64,000 nucleotides of DNA from NCBI GenBank assembly GCA_018380115.1, contig JAGZUF010000008.1, forward strand, positions 68,922 through 132,921, in the 5' to 3' direction. The notes under the pieces are model-generated. The model saw only the letters and a program-made list of their open reading frames with translations, had not been told where the DNA came from and did not search any database. The stretch is from Oscillospiraceae bacterium. Its GTDB lineage: Bacteria > Bacillota > Clostridia > Oscillospirales > Ruminococcaceae. Both the position numbers and the translations under genes were made by a program. Positions 1 through 8,487 of this stretch are shown piece after piece; the first letter of the stretch is position 1; every line of letters starts with the position of its first letter.

Positions 1-497
1 AAAGCATCATGGGCCTGCCCACGTCAGAGGTAGCCCGGCGTCTGTTCACCGGCTACGGCGCGCCCGCGCAGGAAGTGTGCAGCACCTGCATGAGGGACGA
101 ATGCCGCTACCTTGCGCAGCATGGCGGCGTGCTTTATCCAGGCGTACCCGAAATGCTGGCTTCCCTGGCGGAACAGGCTCCGCTTTTTATCGTAAGCAAC
201 TGCCAGGACGGCTATATCCAAAGCTTTCTGACATGGTCTGCCCTGGGCGGGCTGTTTCAGGATTTTGAATGTGAGGGCCGTACCGGGTGTTCCAAGGCTG
301 AAAACATTCGCCTTGTTATACAGCGGAACAGCCTGCATTCCCCTATCTATGTCGGGGATACGGCGCTTGATGAAGCCAGTGCGGCTGCCGCCGGCTGCCC
401 GTTCGTGCATGCTGCCTACGGCTTTGGCAGTGCTGTGGCACCGCTGGCGTCCGTCCATACCCCCGGCGGGCTGCCGGCAGTGCTAGATGCCCTGTGA
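1..497 (+). CDS. HAD-family hydrolase, 3' part only
   Basis: The reading frame is open from the first bases of the window, so the true start lies outside; the first in-frame ATG (base 9) is probably internal. The N-terminal DxD nucleophile motif of haloacid dehalogenase hydrolases is therefore not visible. What remains fits the rest of the Rossmannoid core: a motif II-like IVSNCQDG, a lysine in SKAENIRLVI, and motif IV as YVGDTALDEASAAAAG. Family members are mostly small-molecule phosphatases of the phosphoglycolate phosphatase type. Its stop overlaps the stop of the convergent PTS IIA gene by 15 bases. A sugar-phosphate phosphatase role beside the PTS genes is only a guess. Confidence 0.75.
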   Translation, partial: SIMGLPTSEVARRLFTGYGAPAQEVCSTCMRDECRYLAQHGGVLYPGVPEMLASLAEQAPLFIVSNCQDGYIQSFLTWSALGGLFQDFECEGRTGCSKAENIRLVIQRNSLHSPIYVGDTALDEASAAAAGCPFVHAAYGFGSAVAPLASVHTPGGLPAVLDAL

Positions 498-962
498 GCC
501 TGCCAGCGCATTGTCCAGTGCCAGAAGGTCCTTTTCACTTTTTACATGCGTCAGTTGTTCAAGCAGTTTCTCGTCCGAGAGTATCTTGAACAGCTGGCGC
601 ATATTTTTTACATGCTCGTCCTCATCCACCGCTGCCAGGGCGAAGAACAAGGATGCATCCTTTTCCCGGTCGGCCTCGTCAAACCTGACAGGCTGTTCAA
701 ACTTCGCAAAGGCAATGGCCGTGCGGCTCACACCGGGCGCCCCTTTGGTAGAATGCGGAATAGCCAGGCCCGGCACGATAACGATGTACGGCCCAAACTC
801 CTGTACACATTCGATGATACGCTGGGCATACTCTGGCGTGGCACAGCCTGTGCTCACCAGCGGCAGACAGCTTTTTTCTATGGCATCTTGCCAACTCTCT
901 GCCCTTTCGAAGAATGCAAAACGCTTTTCTGTCACAATCTCTTTTAGAAGCATGGATTTCAC
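483..962 (-). CDS. PTS sugar transporter subunit IIA (fructose/mannitol-type fold)
   Basis: A 159-residue cytoplasmic EIIA protein that would accept phosphate from HPr and pass it to IIB. The segment PGLAIPHSTKGAPGVSRTAIAF carries the typical active-site histidine, in the form PHSTKG, of the IIA family that serves ascorbate, galactitol, mannitol and fructose systems. It is divergent from the IIB and IIC genes across a 320-base AT-rich spacer, so the three subunits are in two transcripts. The start has AGGTG six bases upstream, and a good promoter lies 32 bases further up. The substrate cannot be read from sequence; the IIC partner is of the ascorbate type. Confidence 0.88.
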   Translation of the reverse strand: MKSMLLKEIVTEKRFAFFERAESWQDAIEKSCLPLVSTGCATPEYAQRIIECVQEFGPYIVIVPGLAIPHSTKGAPGVSRTAIAFAKFEQPVRFDEADREKDASLFFALAAVDEDEHVKNMRQLFKILSDEKLLEQLTHVKSEKDLLALDNALAGSQGI

Positions 963-993
963 CTCTTTTCGCTTTTGTCAATTTCTGTTTTGA

Positions 994-1022
994 ATTATAC
1001 TTCTTTTTGCATTTAATTGCAA
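994..1022 (-). promoter_or_regulatory. Promoter for PTS IIA gene
   Basis: Read on the minus strand: TTGCAA, a 17-base spacer, then a perfect TATAAT, ending 32 bases before the IIA start codon. The surrounding 963-1284 spacer is strongly AT-rich and holds divergent promoters. Confidence 0.7.
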
Positions 1023-1130
1023 TATCTAACAGAAATATTGTTTATATTTTTTTATTTTCAGGATTTTGCACTTATATTTAAGTCCATTTTTGTAGAATTC
1101 GCTTATTTTATTCTTTTTTGCACAAAATTG

Positions 1131-1232
1131 TTGACTTTTCCGTCGGGTAGTTTTACGATTAGAGACAATAAATGTCATATTTATTCTGTTTCTTACATTT
1201 TAGTTGGCACTTCCTGCTTTACTTTGTATCAA
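1131..1232 (+). promoter_or_regulatory. Candidate promoters for the PTS IIB-IIC transcript
   Basis: Two plausible sigma-A promoters face the IIB gene: TTGACT (1131) with TACGAT (1154), and TTGGCA (1204) with TATCAA (1227), each with a 17-base spacer. Neither is perfect. No clear catabolite-responsive element was recognised. Confidence 0.4.
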
Positions 1233-1284
1233 AAAACAAAATATGACATGTAATATGGCAAAACTGAAAAAGGAGGTGTACCTG

Positions 1285-1575
1285 ATGCTCAACATCCTGA
1301 TGGTGTGTGGCAACGGCTGCGGCAGCAGTCTTGTATGTCAGATGGCGGTGGAGGCCGTTCTGAAGGAGCTTGGCGTGCAGGCCCATGTAGACCACAGTGA
1401 CATGCTCTCGGCTTCTTCCAAAAGCGCGGATATCCTCATTGCAGGGATAAACTTCAAACCACATTTTGACACATTCAAGCTGTTCCCCAATAAGATTTAC
1501 CTGAACAGCCTTGTAAACCGGCAGGAGATCCGCGAAAAGCTGCGGCCCGTGCTGGAGGCAAACGGCTGGATGTAA
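1285..1575 (+). CDS. PTS sugar transporter subunit IIB (ascorbate/galactitol type)
   Basis: A 96-residue EIIB protein, normal length for stand-alone UlaB/GatB-type subunits. The N-terminus reads MLNILMVCGNGCGSS: a beta strand followed by the CGNG-GSS phosphate loop, whose first cysteine is the expected phospho-acceptor. The start was placed at the ATG nine bases after AAAGGAGG; an upstream in-frame ATG at 1204 would add 27 unrelated residues. It is followed by the membrane subunit 80 bases downstream, likely in the same transcript. It would transfer phosphate from IIA to the sugar during uptake. Confidence 0.88.
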   Translation: MLNILMVCGNGCGSSLVCQMAVEAVLKELGVQAHVDHSDMLSASSKSADILIAGINFKPHFDTFKLFPNKIYLNSLVNRQEIREKLRPVLEANGWM

Positions 1576-1655
1576 CCAGCTGCCGGGGCGTTCTCACATT
1601 GCCGCCGTACCCGATGTGATAACTGGTGCGGTGCAGAAGGAAAAAGGAGGTTACC

Positions 1656-2963
1656 ATGGGAGTTTTGAACTTTATTATAGACAATATCCTCATCAATGCG
1701 GCCGTTGTGCTTGGCCTTGTGGCACTTCTGGGGCTCATTCTTCAGCGAAAGCCCGTCAGCGAGTGCATCAGCGGTACATTCAAGACCATGATGGGGTTTA
1801 TGATCCTGTCGGCGGGCTCCAATGTTATCGTAGGCGCACTGGAACCGTTCAGCACCTGGTTCTCAGCAGGGCTGGGCATCCAGGGTTCTGTCGCTTCCAT
1901 TGAGGCTGTGCTGGCTGTTGCCATGCAGAACGATACCATTGGCCGCGACATCGCTCTTGTATATGCGGGTATCTTTGTGGTGAACCTGATTATCGCCCGT
2001 TTCACCAAATGGAAATATGTCTTTCTGAACGGCGAGGCGCCCATCTATATGGCAATGGCCAGCATCCTGTTCGGCGTGGGCCTGTGCGGCTTCGGCCATG
2101 TGCCCGCCGTGCTGATTGGCGCCGTGCTGGGCGGCATCTGCTGTGTATTGTTCCCGGCGCTTGCCCAGCCCATTGTGCGCAAAATCACCGGCAATGACGA
2201 CATCGCCCTAGGCCACTTCTGCACACTGGGTTATCTTTTGAGCGCAGGTGTGTCGAAGCTGACGGGCAATGTCTCAAAATCTACCGAAGATGTAAAATTT
2301 CCCGCCAAGCTTTCATTTTTACAGGACACCTATCTGGCGGTAGGTTCTGTGATGGTACCGCTGTATGTGCTAATGGCTATTCTGGCCGGGCCCGAAGTGG
2401 TGGCCGAGGCCGCAGGCGATAAAAACTACATCGTATATGCCGTTTTGCAGGGCATCACCTTCTGTGTGGGCTTGTTCATCCTGCTTACCGGTGTGCGCCT
2501 GCTGATAGCAGAACTGGTGCCTGCCTTCGCAGGTATCGCCGAAAAAGTGGTGCCTGGTGCGCGCCCCGCGCTGGACTGCCCCGTCCTGTTCACCTATGCA
2601 CCGAACGCTATTGTATATGGCTTTGTATTCACCACTGTGGGCACAGTAATCGGCATGTTCCTGTGGCCCCTGTTCGGGCTGCCCATGGTCATTCCAGGCA
2701 TCATGTCAAACTTCTTTGCGGGCGGCACTGCGGCCATTTTTGCAAATGCCACAGGAGGCCGCCGCGGCACCATCATCGCCAGTATTGTACACGGCCTGTT
2801 CATCTCGCTGTTGCCTGCCCTGGTGGCACCGTATCTGGGCCAGATTGTGATAGAAGGCCTGCCCTCTCTGGCGGCCTATACCATGACGGACGTAGACTGC
2901 GTTTCCATGAGCCTGTTCTATTCGTGGCTGCTGAAGCCCCTTGCCGGACTGATCGGCATGTAA
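1656..2963 (+). CDS. PTS sugar transporter subunit IIC, UlaA/SgaT family
   Basis: A 435-residue polytopic membrane protein with roughly ten to twelve hydrophobic segments, matching the ascorbate-specific IIC (UlaA/SgaT) family in length and pattern. Recognisable family stretches include RKPVSECISGTFKTMMGF near residues 30-50 and GGTAAIFANATGGRRG near residue 365. AAAAGGAGG lies six bases before the ATG. It would form the sugar channel and work with the IIB just upstream and the IIA encoded divergently. No ulaDEF-type catabolic genes are nearby, so the substrate may be ascorbate or another sugar acid or pentitol. Confidence 0.87.
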   Translation: MGVLNFIIDNILINAAVVLGLVALLGLILQRKPVSECISGTFKTMMGFMILSAGSNVIVGALEPFSTWFSAGLGIQGSVASIEAVLAVAMQNDTIGRDIALVYAGIFVVNLIIARFTKWKYVFLNGEAPIYMAMASILFGVGLCGFGHVPAVLIGAVLGGICCVLFPALAQPIVRKITGNDDIALGHFCTLGYLLSAGVSKLTGNVSKSTEDVKFPAKLSFLQDTYLAVGSVMVPLYVLMAILAGPEVVAEAAGDKNYIVYAVLQGITFCVGLFILLTGVRLLIAELVPAFAGIAEKVVPGARPALDCPVLFTYAPNAIVYGFVFTTVGTVIGMFLWPLFGLPMVIPGIMSNFFAGGTAAIFANATGGRRGTIIASIVHGLFISLLPALVAPYLGQIVIEGLPSLAAYTMTDVDCVSMSLFYSWLLKPLAGLIGM

Positions 2964-2980
2964 AAGAGAACATTTTTTCA

Positions 2981-3017
2981 AAAAGGGCGCCGCTTTTGAA
3001 AAAAGCGGCGCCCTTTT
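2981..3017 (+). terminator. Terminator after PTS IIC
   Basis: A perfect 17-bp stem (AAAAGGGCGCCGCTTTT against its complement) with a 3-base loop begins 17 bases after the stop codon. It has A/T tracts on both sides, so it could work in either direction. Confidence 0.9.
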
Positions 3018-3584
3018 ATGGGGTGTAAAAACACCCTGCCCTATATCTGCGGCTTTTGCCGCCGCACAACTGCAAACAAATCCCCGCGCAAAACGCACAG
3101 GCTGCACAAGGAGTGAAAGGGGCATGCTGCGTGCTGGCCTCATAAAGGGGCAGCGAAATCACTTCCACCCGCATGGCCTGCACTACCCGCCCCGCAGCCT
3201 ATACGCCCATAAAAGAGCAGTTTGCCATTCTGACAAAAGCTTTTCTGTTTTCAGGGGCCGCTGTCAGCAGCTCACCTTGCCCTGCGTTGGAGGCAAAAGC
3301 TTTTTACGGGCCGCCGTTTTCCAAAAGTCTTAACCACACCGGCCTAGCCGGTGGCTTGATTAGGCCCTATAGGGCCTAGTACCGGCAGGTATCTCAAGAC
3401 GCATTGAAAATTTTTCACTTAAATCACTTACTCCATGGTTCCTAAACAGATGAATCTCCGCTCTAACAAAGGCCCTTCTTCACTGTAAGGCTTGCTGGCA
3501 ACAGCCCGCTTCGCCCGATGCTTGAAGCGAGGACTTTTTTACGGGGATCCTCCACCGGCAGAGTCTGTGATTTCCGTAACCAAT
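3018..3584. other. Intergenic region without a recognised gene
   Basis: About 570 bases hold no convincing coding sequence. It contains a diverged copy of a small repeat (3288-3312, minus orientation; see findings), two adjacent palindromes at 3337-3378, and a weak hairpin with a T run near 3508-3537. Confidence 0.5.
3337..3378. repeat. Two adjacent palindromes
   Basis: CACCGGC-CTA-GCCGGTG (3337-3353) is followed seven bases later by the perfect 18-bp palindrome TAGGCCCTATAGGGCCTA (3361-3378). They belong to no gene and have no T run, so they do not look like a terminator. Confidence 0.6.
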
Positions 3585-3615
3585 AAAAAAACCGTGCCGG
3601 ACGGCACGGTTTTTT
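3585..3615 (-). terminator. Terminator after the zinc-ribbon gene
   Basis: Stem ACCGTGCCG/CGGCACGGT with a two-base loop, flanked by six A and five T, so it is bidirectional. It sits 25 bases past the stop of the minus-strand zinc-ribbon gene. Confidence 0.85.
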
Positions 3616-3639
3616 GCAAAGTTACCAAAGGCGGCAGGC

Positions 3640-3924
3640 TTAGGCCTGGCCCTCCTCCTTCATCTTGGCGAAGCACTCGCTGCAATACACAGGGCGGTCC
3701 TCGCGGGGCTTGAAGGGCACGCGGGCTTCCTTGCCGCACGCGGCGCAGGTAGCCGTGAACATCTCACGGGTGCCGCGGGTGGCATTCTTGCGGGCGTCGC
3801 GGCAGGCTTTGCAGCGCTGAGGCTCATTTTCGAAGCCACGGCTGGCATAGAACTCCTGCTCACCAGCGGTGAACACGAACTCCTGGCCGCATTCTTTGCA
3901 TACTAAGGTCTTGTCTTCGTACAT
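3640..3924 (-). CDS. Zinc-ribbon domain protein
   Basis: A 94-residue cytoplasmic protein with two treble-clef or ribbon-like modules. The first is MYEDKTLVCKECGQEFVFT followed by RCKACR (residues about 9-42); the second is CAACGKEARVPF followed by VYCSECF (residues about 62-88). Each has two CxxC knuckles for one zinc ion. The first half matches the small zinc-binding domain of many Clostridial proteins; the second resembles CxxC-x(n)-CxxC proteins of unknown function. The start is the ATG nine bases after GGAG; an in-frame TTG further up is not needed. Function unknown; nucleic-acid or protein binding is likely. Confidence 0.8.
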   Translation of the reverse strand: MYEDKTLVCKECGQEFVFTAGEQEFYASRGFENEPQRCKACRDARKNATRGTREMFTATCAACGKEARVPFKPREDRPVYCSECFAKMKEEGQA

Positions 3925-3950
3925 TTTGGATATCTCCAATCTTAGAATTT

Positions 3951-4021
3951 TGCCCGCGGAAGGATTTAAACCGACACCTTTGATCTGGGGACCAACGCTC
4001 TGAATTAAGCTACTGGGGGCA
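3951..4021 (-). pseudogene. Degenerate tRNA-Trp-like sequence
   Basis: Read on the minus strand this stretch follows a tRNA from end to end. It has an acceptor-like GCCCCC...GCGGGCA, a D-arm (GTAGCTTAATTCAGAGC, shortened in the loop), an anticodon arm TTGGTCCCCAGATCAA with CCA at the anticodon position, and a T-loop TTTAAAT. It is not a healthy tRNA. The acceptor has mismatches, the anticodon loop is one base short or its stem is unpaired, T33 is C, and the T-stem pairs poorly. Anticodon CCA and the overall wording point to a tRNA-Trp ancestor. It lies between the sigma-factor and zinc-ribbon genes, in the same orientation. Confidence 0.5.
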
Positions 4022-4054
4022 CATATATTTCCTGCGCCGCACGGCGCTTTGGAA

Positions 4055-4606
4055 CTATTTTAATTTGGCGCGCACACGCTGCAGGGCGTTGTCCACGGCC
4101 TTGGGGGTAAGATGCAGGCGCCGCGCAATCTGCCCGTAGGACGCGCCGCCTACAAAAAGGGCAAGCACACTTTTTTCCCGCGGGGAAAGCCGCGTGTGGA
4201 TGGCACGCACGGCGGCACGGTAGGCCTCACTTTCCTCTGCGCATGCCTGCGGGCTTTTTTCCTGGGCGGGCGGAGCGGCTTCAATGGACACAGCCCGGTT
4301 CAGCACCTCGTGCTTCCGGCAACGGGCAGCGCGCGCCGCAGAATTCACCGCATTGCGCACACAGGCTGCCGCATAGGTGGAAAACGACGCGCCTCTGCCG
4401 CTCTCGTAGGTGCGCACAGCACAGAACAGGCCCACAAGCCCTTCCTGCACGGCGTCTTCAAACTCCAGCCCCGGACAGGCGGCACGTGCCGCAGCGGCAT
4501 TCAGCACGGGCATCATTCTGGCGATAATGCCCGCCAGTGCGGCTTCATCGCCCTGCCTTGCCTGCGCAAGCTGCAGCATTTGAGCATTGCGGGAAGCGTT
4601 TGCCAT
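4055..4606 (-). CDS. RNA polymerase sigma factor, SigH-like (sigma-70 family)
   Basis: A 183-residue sigma factor. Region 2 includes LEFEDAVQEGLVGLFCAVRTYE and FSTYAAACVRNAV (core binding and -10 recognition). Region 4 is the C-terminal LSPREKSVLALFVGGASYGQIARRL followed by TPKAVDNALQRVRAKLK, whose wording is that of SigH (sigma-30) rather than an ECF factor. Region 1.1 and region 3 are absent. The start was taken at the ATG six bases after GGAGG; an in-frame ATG 63 bases upstream lacks a good ribosome site. Which promoters it serves, such as early sporulation or competence-like genes, cannot be told here. Confidence 0.85.
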   Translation of the reverse strand: MANASRNAQMLQLAQARQGDEAALAGIIARMMPVLNAAAARAACPGLEFEDAVQEGLVGLFCAVRTYESGRGASFSTYAAACVRNAVNSAARAARCRKHEVLNRAVSIEAAPPAQEKSPQACAEESEAYRAAVRAIHTRLSPREKSVLALFVGGASYGQIARRLHLTPKAVDNALQRVRAKLK

Positions 4607-4770
4607 TGCCTGCCTCCGAAGCCACCGGCAGATATCTGCCCTGCACATGTGCGGCCCCCTGCCGCACATTTGATACTATTGTACAAACCAACCTCTTAAA
4701 AGTCAAGTCGAAACGCCGGTGTGGAAAAAGTTTGTGCCTGTTGCTCATTTCACAGGGGCATTTTTCGTGG

Positions 4771-6204
4771 TTATTGCCCTGTTTTTTCCCGCAGGCGCTC
4801 CACATCCTCCACTTCATAGGCCGAGGGGGTGTCCTCCTGTACGGTCACATTGCGCACCCAGTGCCCGCCCTTAATGCGGATAAGCGAAAGAACCACCTTC
4901 AAGGGGCTGTCTATTTTCAGGCAGGCGTACACGGCGGGCACGGGCCAGTGAAGCACAAGGCCGGTGAAAAAGCCCAGCGGGATGCTTGCAAGCCACAGGG
5001 TGCCGCAGTCGAACAGGAAGCCCAGACGCGTATCGCCGCCGCCACGCAGCACTCCCACAATGCAGGTGAGCTCCACGCCCATCACAAGCTGCAGAAGCGC
5101 CAGCACGCCGATCATGCTGTAAGCCGCGTCATGCACGGCAGGCGTGACATGATACATAGACAGGAACAGCGGCCGCACGCACAAAATGAACAGGCTGTTC
5201 ACAGCGCCAAGGCCAAAGCTGATGACCACCAGCGTATTGGCCACGCGCCGCACGCGGGCATAGCTGCCCTCGCCCACGGTGCGCCCCGTGAGCACAGCCG
5301 CGGCGTTGCCCACACCGTTAAGCGTGACGAACGAGAACTGGTGCAGCACCATGGTGATGCTGCTGGCCGCCACGAAGGTGCGCCCTATCTGGCCCATGAT
5401 GATATTCGTCACCGTGCTGCCGAACCCCCACAAAAGCTCGTTGCCCACGACTGGCAGGCTGTGGCGGAAATATTCCCCCAGCAGCTCGTTGTCCCAGGTA
5501 AAACAGTCCTTCACGCGGAAGCCCACCAGCTTCTCCTTCGTGTACATATACACAAGCGCCAGAATAAGCTCAGAACAGCGCGCACAGATGGTGCCCACCG
5601 CGGCGCCGCGCACGCCCAGCGCGGGCGCGCCCAGCTTGCCGAAAATAAAGATATAGTTGAAAAACACGTTTACAAAAAAGCTGCACCCATAGATGCCCAC
5701 CGTCATTTTCACCTGCTCTGTGCCGCGCAGGCTGGACAGATAGCATGAGGCCAGAGCATAAGGCAGGTAGCTGAACGCCACCAGAGACAGATAGCTGGCC
5801 CCAGCCTCTATCACCTCGGCATCCGGCGTAAAGATATGCAGAATCTGCTGCGGGAACGCCAGCGCAAGCAGCGTGAGCACGCTGACGGAAAGGAACACCG
5901 CCTGAATTGTGAGGCGCACCACCTTGCGGATATGCACCATATCCTTCTTGCCCCAGTACTGGGCAATCAGTACGCCGCCACCCGACGCCAGGCCGAACGA
6001 GCAGCTCATTACCAGCGTCTGCATCTGGTTGCCCAGGTTCGCGCCGGAAATAGCCACATCGCCAAGGCTGCCAAGCATCACGCTGTCCATCAGCGTCACG
6101 CCGAAGCTGATGGCATACTGGAAGGCCATAGGCCCGGCAATGGCCAGCAAGTTCCAATAGAAAGACTTCTCTGTAATAAATTTTCCTTTCAGCGCCGTTT
6201 TCAA
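4771..6204 (-). CDS. MATE family efflux transporter
   Basis: A 477-residue protein with about twelve membrane helices in two homologous halves. The first half opens with NLLAIAGPMAFQYAISFGVTLMDSVMLG, the second near ELLWGFGSTVTNIIMGQIG, both typical of the MATE/NorM/DinF superfamily. Such proteins export cationic drugs or metabolites using a sodium or proton gradient. The start is a TTG preceded by GTGAGG; no ATG near the beginning fits as well. The hydrophilic tail after residue 450 is unremarkable. A second MATE gene at 18,298 is only distantly similar. Confidence 0.9.
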   Translation of the reverse strand: MKTALKGKFITEKSFYWNLLAIAGPMAFQYAISFGVTLMDSVMLGSLGDVAISGANLGNQMQTLVMSCSFGLASGGGVLIAQYWGKKDMVHIRKVVRLTIQAVFLSVSVLTLLALAFPQQILHIFTPDAEVIEAGASYLSLVAFSYLPYALASCYLSSLRGTEQVKMTVGIYGCSFFVNVFFNYIFIFGKLGAPALGVRGAAVGTICARCSELILALVYMYTKEKLVGFRVKDCFTWDNELLGEYFRHSLPVVGNELLWGFGSTVTNIIMGQIGRTFVAASSITMVLHQFSFVTLNGVGNAAAVLTGRTVGEGSYARVRRVANTLVVISFGLGAVNSLFILCVRPLFLSMYHVTPAVHDAAYSMIGVLALLQLVMGVELTCIVGVLRGGGDTRLGFLFDCGTLWLASIPLGFFTGLVLHWPVPAVYACLKIDSPLKVVLSLIRIKGGHWVRNVTVQEDTPSAYEVEDVERLREKTGQ

Positions 6205-6264
6205 GGTTTACCTCACTTTCTGTACCGCCCCGCGGGGCGGCACAGCAGTGCCGCCGGAAGGGCT

Positions 6265-8487
6265 TTATGCGTTTTTCTTCTCTGCGGGCGCCTTCATGGT
6301 GAGGGCAATGCGCTTTTTGGCCATATCCACACTCAGCACCCATACTGTCACAATATCCCCCACCTTCAGCACCTCGGCGGGGTGGCGGATGTACCGGTTC
6401 GATATCTGGCTGATGTGCACAAGGCCGTCCTGATGCACGCCCAAATCCACAAATGCGCCGAAATCGATGACATTGCGCACAGTGCCTGTGAGCTGCATGC
6501 CAGGGCGCAAATCCTCCAGCTTCATCACGTCCGTGCGCAGCAGCGGCGGCGGAAGCTCGTCGCGCATATCGCGTCCCGGCTTTTGCAGCTCTGCCAGAAT
6601 ATCCTGCAGGGTGGGCACGCCCACGCCCGCGCGCTCTGCCAGCGCCTCAAGGCCGATGGCCGCGGCCTTTTGGGGCAGGGCAGCCAGAGCCTCGGTGCCG
6701 ATGTCGCCCTCTGCAAAGCCGCATGCCTCCAGCACGGCCAGAGCCGCGCCGTAACTTTCAGGGTGCACGGCGCTTGCGTCCAGCTTATGCCTGGCGCCGG
6801 GCACGCGCAGAAAGCCCGCGCACTGCTCGTATGCTTTTGGGCCCAGCTTTGCCACCTTCAAAAGCTCTTTGCGCGCGCGGAAGGCGCCGTTTTCCTCGCG
6901 CCACGCCACAATGTTTTTCGCCACCGCAGCGCTCACGCCGGCCACGCGCTGCAAAAGCGGGGCCGAGGCGGTGTTCAAATCCACCCCCACGCTGTTCACA
7001 CAGTGCTCCACCACGCCATCCAGCGCCTCGGCAAGGCGCGCCGGAGGCATGTCGTGCTGATACTGCCCCACCCCCACAGCCTTGGGGTCTATTTTCACCA
7101 GCTCTGCCAGCGGGTCCTGCAGGCGGCGGGCGATCGAGATGGCGCTGCGCAGGTTCACATCATACTGCGGAAATTCCTGCGCGGCCAGCCTGGAGGCAGA
7201 ATACACGCTGGCGCCCGCCTCGCTCACCACCATATAGCTCACCGGGCGCTGCACCTCGCGCAGCACTTCTGCCGTGAACAGCTCAGTCTCGCGGCCCGCG
7301 GTGCCGTTTCCGATGGCAATAACCTCCACGCCATGCTTTTCAATCAGCGCCTTCAGCTTCCGCTTTGCCTCGTCCACGCGCTTGAACTCCGGCAGAGGAT
7401 ACAGCACGGCGGTATCCAGCACCTTGCCGGTGGCGTCCACCACGGCCGTTTTACAGCCCATGCGGTAGCCGGGGTCCAGCCCAAGGGCCACCTTGCCCTT
7501 GATGGGCGGCGCCAACAGAAGCTGTTCCAGATTTTTTGAAAACACCCTGATGGCGCCCTCGCATGCCTGTGCGGTAAGCATGGCGCGCACCTCGCGCTCC
7601 AGGCTGGGATGCACAAGGCGGGTGTAGGCGTCCTGCACGGCGGCGCGCACCTCGCGCGCGGCCGCACTGCTGTTTTTTACAAAGCGCTTTTCCAAAAGCG
7701 CCCCTGCCTGCGCGGCGTCCACCTCTATGCTCACCTTCAGAAAGCCTTCGCGTTCGCCGCGGTCCACCGCCAGCACGCGGTGGCCTGCGGCCTTTTTCAC
7801 AGGCTCTTTGAAATCGTAGTATTTGTCATATACGCTTTCAGCGCCGTCTTTGGCCGCTTTTGAAACCAGCATGCCCCCGGCCAAATACAGCCTGCGCAGC
7901 GCGGCGCGCGCGTCTGCATCGTCACTGACTGCCTCTGCAATGATGTCGCGCGCGCCTGCCAGCGCAGCCTGCGCGTCGGGCACCTCTTCGCCGGTATACC
8001 CCTGCGCAAGCTGCGCAGGGTCGTCCGCCGGGGCCTGCTGCAAAAGGCGCTGGGCCAATGGCTCCAGCCCGCGCGCCTTTGCCGTGCTGGCGCGCGTTTT
8101 CCGTTTGGGGCGGTAGGGCCGGTAGATATCCTCCACCTCGGCCAGCGTTCGGGCCGCGGCCAGCTTTTCGGCCAGCTCTGCGCTCCATTTCCCCTGTTCC
8201 TCAATGGCGGTGCGCACAGCCTCTTTCTGCGCAGAAAGCTTGCGCAGGTATGCCAGCTCGTCCGCCAGCTCGCGCAGCTTCTGGTCGTCCATGCTGCCGG
8301 TGGCCTCTTTTCGGTAACGCGCAATAAAGGGGATGGTATTCCCCTCATCTATCAGGCCGATAGCCGCCTGCACACGCGCCGGGGCAAGGCCAAGTTTCTG
8401 CGCAATTTCCCCTGCAAGGCGGGCGGCGTCTTCGCCGGGCGCGCCGCAGGACCGGGCCTTTTCTATTGTCTCAGGATATTCTGCCAT
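6265..8487 (-). CDS. tex: Tex-like RNA-binding protein with S1 domain
   Basis: A 740-residue cytoplasmic protein that follows the Tex architecture. It has an N-terminal helical region (IGLIDEGNTIPFIARYRKEATGSMDDQKL), a YqgF/RNase H-like fold around LALDPGYRMGCKTAVVD-type sequence (here LGLDPGYRMGCKTAVVD), and a helix-hairpin-helix stretch around NIVAWREENGAFRARKEL. The last 75 residues are an S1 RNA-binding domain (LTGTVRNVIDFGAFVDLGVHQ). The start is the ATG after AAAGGAGAAACAGCA. That start lies inside the upstream yfhO-like gene (25-base overlap), so translation is likely coupled. Tex proteins bind RNA and associate with transcription; the exact role is not settled. Confidence 0.93.
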   Translation of the reverse strand: MAEYPETIEKARSCGAPGEDAARLAGEIAQKLGLAPARVQAAIGLIDEGNTIPFIARYRKEATGSMDDQKLRELADELAYLRKLSAQKEAVRTAIEEQGKWSAELAEKLAAARTLAEVEDIYRPYRPKRKTRASTAKARGLEPLAQRLLQQAPADDPAQLAQGYTGEEVPDAQAALAGARDIIAEAVSDDADARAALRRLYLAGGMLVSKAAKDGAESVYDKYYDFKEPVKKAAGHRVLAVDRGEREGFLKVSIEVDAAQAGALLEKRFVKNSSAAAREVRAAVQDAYTRLVHPSLEREVRAMLTAQACEGAIRVFSKNLEQLLLAPPIKGKVALGLDPGYRMGCKTAVVDATGKVLDTAVLYPLPEFKRVDEAKRKLKALIEKHGVEVIAIGNGTAGRETELFTAEVLREVQRPVSYMVVSEAGASVYSASRLAAQEFPQYDVNLRSAISIARRLQDPLAELVKIDPKAVGVGQYQHDMPPARLAEALDGVVEHCVNSVGVDLNTASAPLLQRVAGVSAAVAKNIVAWREENGAFRARKELLKVAKLGPKAYEQCAGFLRVPGARHKLDASAVHPESYGAALAVLEACGFAEGDIGTEALAALPQKAAAIGLEALAERAGVGVPTLQDILAELQKPGRDMRDELPPPLLRTDVMKLEDLRPGMQLTGTVRNVIDFGAFVDLGVHQDGLVHISQISNRYIRHPAEVLKVGDIVTVWVLSVDMAKKRIALTMKAPAEKKNA

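Noticed and set aside
5836..7539. A 567-residue plus-strand open frame across the MATE and tex genes.
   Set aside because: It is antisense to tex and MATE, low in hydrophobic pattern and His/Arg-rich; the minus-strand genes explain the sequence.
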